Assembly: GCA_013076295.1 (NCBI GenBank) | Contig: RQOL01000466.1 | Location: forward strand, 3,453,080-3,517,079 | DNA: 64,000 nucleotides | Direction: 5' to 3' | Origin: Sanderia malayensis | Taxonomy: Eukaryota; Cnidaria; Scyphozoa; Semaeostomeae; Pelagiidae | Shown: one piece after another, positions 61,520 through 64,000 of the stretch | Position numbering within the stretch: position 1 is the first letter of the stretch | Layout: each line of letters opens with the position of its first letter | Translations under genes and position numbers: made by a program | The notes under the pieces: model-generated | What the model was told of the DNA's origin: nothing | Seen by the model: the letters and a program-made list of their open reading frames with translations, nothing else | The model's database searches: none

Positions 61520-64000
61520 GATGTTTTACCTAACCCAAATGATCTCACTGGTTTTATATACTTTCGAGCATGGTGATTCAGAATCCGAAATGGGACCAAA
61601 AATTTTGCTTCAATATTACCTAATTGGCGATGTCACTAAAAAGGGATAATTGGCTTTAAAAGCCTGAATTTTTGCTTAACTCAAATTAGTTTAATGCATT
61701 TGCATACTCTGGAAGATGGGGATTCAGAATCCAAAATCAAAACCCAAAAATTTTGGTCATTGAAATAGACTGAAAAATGACTTACAAGGAGTCGAATTAT
61801 ACCAAATAGGTCCTACTGATCACGTTTAGACATTTCCCAGCTCTCTAGGAGTAATGGTTCAAATTTTAGTGGAACCAGATCGCCCGCGGATAGCTATTTA
61901 AGCTGGGGTTAGAAAAATCAAATTTGGAAATACATCGAAATGTAACTCACAAGGGGTCCAACCCTACTAATTAGCACCCTCTAATCAGATTGAGACCATT
62001 CTCAGCCTTCTAGCATATATATTTCAAAAGTTGGTCGTTTCCGAGCTCTTACCCCAACTGAAATTCATTGCCTATCCTACATTAAGCTAGGGTTAGAAAA
62101 ATCAAATTTGGAAATAGATCGAAATGTCACTCACAAGGGGTCGAATCCTACTAATTAGGACCTTCTAATCAGTTTGAGACCATTCCCAGCCTTCTAGCAT
62201 AAATATTTCAAAAGTTGGTCGTTTCCGAGCTCTTACCCCAACTGAAATTCATTACCTATCATACATTAGGCTAGGGTTAGAAAAATCAAATTTCGAAATA
62301 GATCGAAATGTCACTCACAAGGGGTCCAACCCTACTAATTAGCATCCTCTAATCAGATTGAGACCATTCTCAGCCTTCTAGCATAAATATTTCAAAAGTT
62401 GGTCGTTTCCGAGCTCTTACCCCAACTGAAATTCATTACCTATCATACATCAGGCTGGGGTTAGAAAATTCAAATTTGGAAATAGATCGAAATGTCACTC
62501 ACAAGGGGTCCAACCCTACTAATTAGCACCCTCTAATCAGATTGAGACCATTTCCAGCCTTTTAGCATAAATATTTCAAAAGTTGGTCGTTTCCGAGCTC
62601 TTACCCCAACTGAAATACATTACCTATCATACATTAAGCTAGGGTTAGAAAAATCAAATTTGGAAATAGATCAAAATGTCACTCAAAAGGTGTCCAACCC
62701 TACTAATTAGGACCTTCTAATCAGTTTGAGACCATTCCCAGCCTTCTAGCATAAATATTTCAAAAGTTGGACGTTTCCGAGCTCTTACCCCAACTGAAAT
62801 ACATTACCTATCATACATTAGGCTAGGGTTAGAAAAATCAAATTTCGAAATAGATCGAAATGTCACTCACAAGGGGTCGAACCCTACTAATTAGGACCTT
62901 CTAATCAGATTGAGACCATTCCCAGCCTTCTAGCATAAATATTTCAAAAGTTGGTCGTTTCCGAGCTCTTACCCCAACTGAAATTCATTACCTATCATAC
63001 ATTAGGCTAGGGTTAGAAAAATCAAATTTCGAAATAGATCGAAATGTCACTCACAAGGGGTCCAACCCTACTAATTAGGACCTTCTAATCAGTTTGAGAC
63101 CATTCCCAGCCTTCTAGCATAAATATTTCAAAAGTTGGCCACGTCCGAACTCTTACCCCAACTGAAATACATTACCTATCATACATTAGGCTAGGGTTAG
63201 AAAAATCAAATTTGGAAATAGATCGAAATATAACTCACAAGGGGTCCAACTCTACTAATTAGGACCTTCTAATCAGATTGAGACCATTCCCAGCCTTCTA
63301 GCATAAATATTTCAAAAGTTGGTCGTTTCCAAGCTCTTACCCCAACTGAAATACATTAGCTACCTATCATACATTAGGCTAGGGTTAGAAAAATCAAATT
63401 TGGAAATAGATCAAAATGTCACTCAAAAGGTGTCCAACCCTACTAATTAGGACCTTCTAATCAGTTTGAGACCATTCCCAGCCTTCTAGCATAAATATTT
63501 CAAAAGTTGGTCGTTTCCGAGCTCTTACCCCAACTGAAATACATTACCTATCATACATTAGGCTAGGGTTAGAAAAATCAAATTTCGAAATAGATCGAAA
63601 TGTCACTCACAAGGGGTCGAACCCTACTAATTAGGACCTTCTAATCAGATTGAGACCATTCCCAGCCTTCTAGCATAAATATTTCAAAAGTTGGTCGTTT
63701 CCGAGCTCTTACCCCAACTGAAATTCATTACCTATCATACATTAGGCTAGGGTTAGAAAAATCAAACTTCAAAATAGATCGAAATGTCACTCACAAGGGG
63801 TCCAACCCTACTAATTAGGACCTTCTAATCAGTTTGAGACCAATCCCAGCCTTCTAGCATAAATATTTCAAAAGTTGGCCACGTCCGAACTCTTACCCCA
63901 ACTGAAATACATTACCTATCATACATTAGGCTAGGGTTAGAAAAATCAAATTTGGAAATAGATCGAAATATAACTCACAAGGGGTCCAACCCTACTAATT
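61520..64000. repeat. 184-bp satellite array with four-unit higher-order repeat
   Basis: Regular monomers begin at about 62088 ('ctagggttagaaaaatcaaa' recurs every 184 bp: 62088, 62272, 62456, 62640, 62824, 63008, 63192, then 63380, 63564, 63748 and 63932). The exception is one 4-bp expansion before 63380. Diverged copies lead in from about 61520. Diagnostic variants repeat every 740 bp: 'atcaaaatgtcactcaaaag' at about 62669 and 63409; 'ggccacgtccgaactc' at about 63136 and 63876; 'atcgaaatataactcac' at about 63220 and 63961. This shows a four-monomer higher-order unit. Each monomer carries a telomere-like CTAGGGTTAG. The array continues past the window edge. Confidence 0.95.

Noticed and set aside
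1..64000. CRISPR arrays, prokaryotic operons, phage or plasmid genes
   Set aside because: The tandem repeats here have no spacers of the CRISPR kind, and genes are intron-split and independently oriented. The DNA is eukaryotic nuclear.

Overview
The window is nuclear DNA from an invertebrate animal. The genes are split by short spliceosomal introns (mostly 100-1000 bp, GT-AG ends with clean phase agreement). The DNA is AT-rich, and the telomere-type repeats are (TTAGGG)n, which argues against insects and nematodes. The set of families (MFSD12-like transporter, two-pore K+ channel, KLP-6/KIF28-like kinesin-3, PLAC8, CNBD2-like, LanC-like) and the gene density (about one per 5 kb) would fit an ascidian tunicate. 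That placement is inference; another compact marine invertebrate genome is possible. Exon models were made by hand from splice signals, reading phase and family resemblance, without transcript data.

Layout. 1-1.4 kb: diverged copies of a satellite family that reappears at the other end. 1.5-4.4 kb (+): MFS transporter, 10 exons. 5.0-5.3 kb: hAT-type MITE with a perfect 8-bp target duplication. 7.3-8.6 kb (+): K2P channel. 9.6-21.4 kb (-): complete kinesin-3, 29 coding exons, with an apparent AT-AC (U12-type) first coding intron and a telomere-repeat/hairpin composite satellite in another intron. 22.7-24.2 kb (+): intronless unknown ORF. 24.7-26.7 kb (-): small Gly-rich membrane protein, divergent from an ankyrin-repeat gene (27.0-28.4 kb, +). 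29.3-29.8 kb (+): three-exon small gene of about 81 aa. 30.4-33.4 kb (+): PLAC8/cornifelin family. 34.7-45.0 kb (+): 21-exon EF-hand plus kelch-propeller gene. 47.6-48.2 kb (+): hypothetical ORF. 49.1-54.8 kb (-): protein with two cyclic-nucleotide-binding domains. 55.7-58.9 kb (-): secreted right-handed beta-helix protein of bacterial style, with a second hAT MITE in its only intron. 59.7-61.4 kb (+): LanC-like gene, cut by the window edge. 61.5-64.0 kb: 184-bp tandem satellite with a four-unit (about 740 bp) higher-order repeat.

The genes are ordinary independent eukaryotic loci, not an operon, and I see no pathway linking them. Kinesin-3, the CNBD2-like protein and perhaps the EF-hand/kelch protein may share cilium or sperm biology, but that is only a family-level hint. 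The most notable items are the satellite architecture, the AT-AC intron, the EF-hand/kelch fusion with an interrupted blade, and the bacterial-style beta-helix gene.
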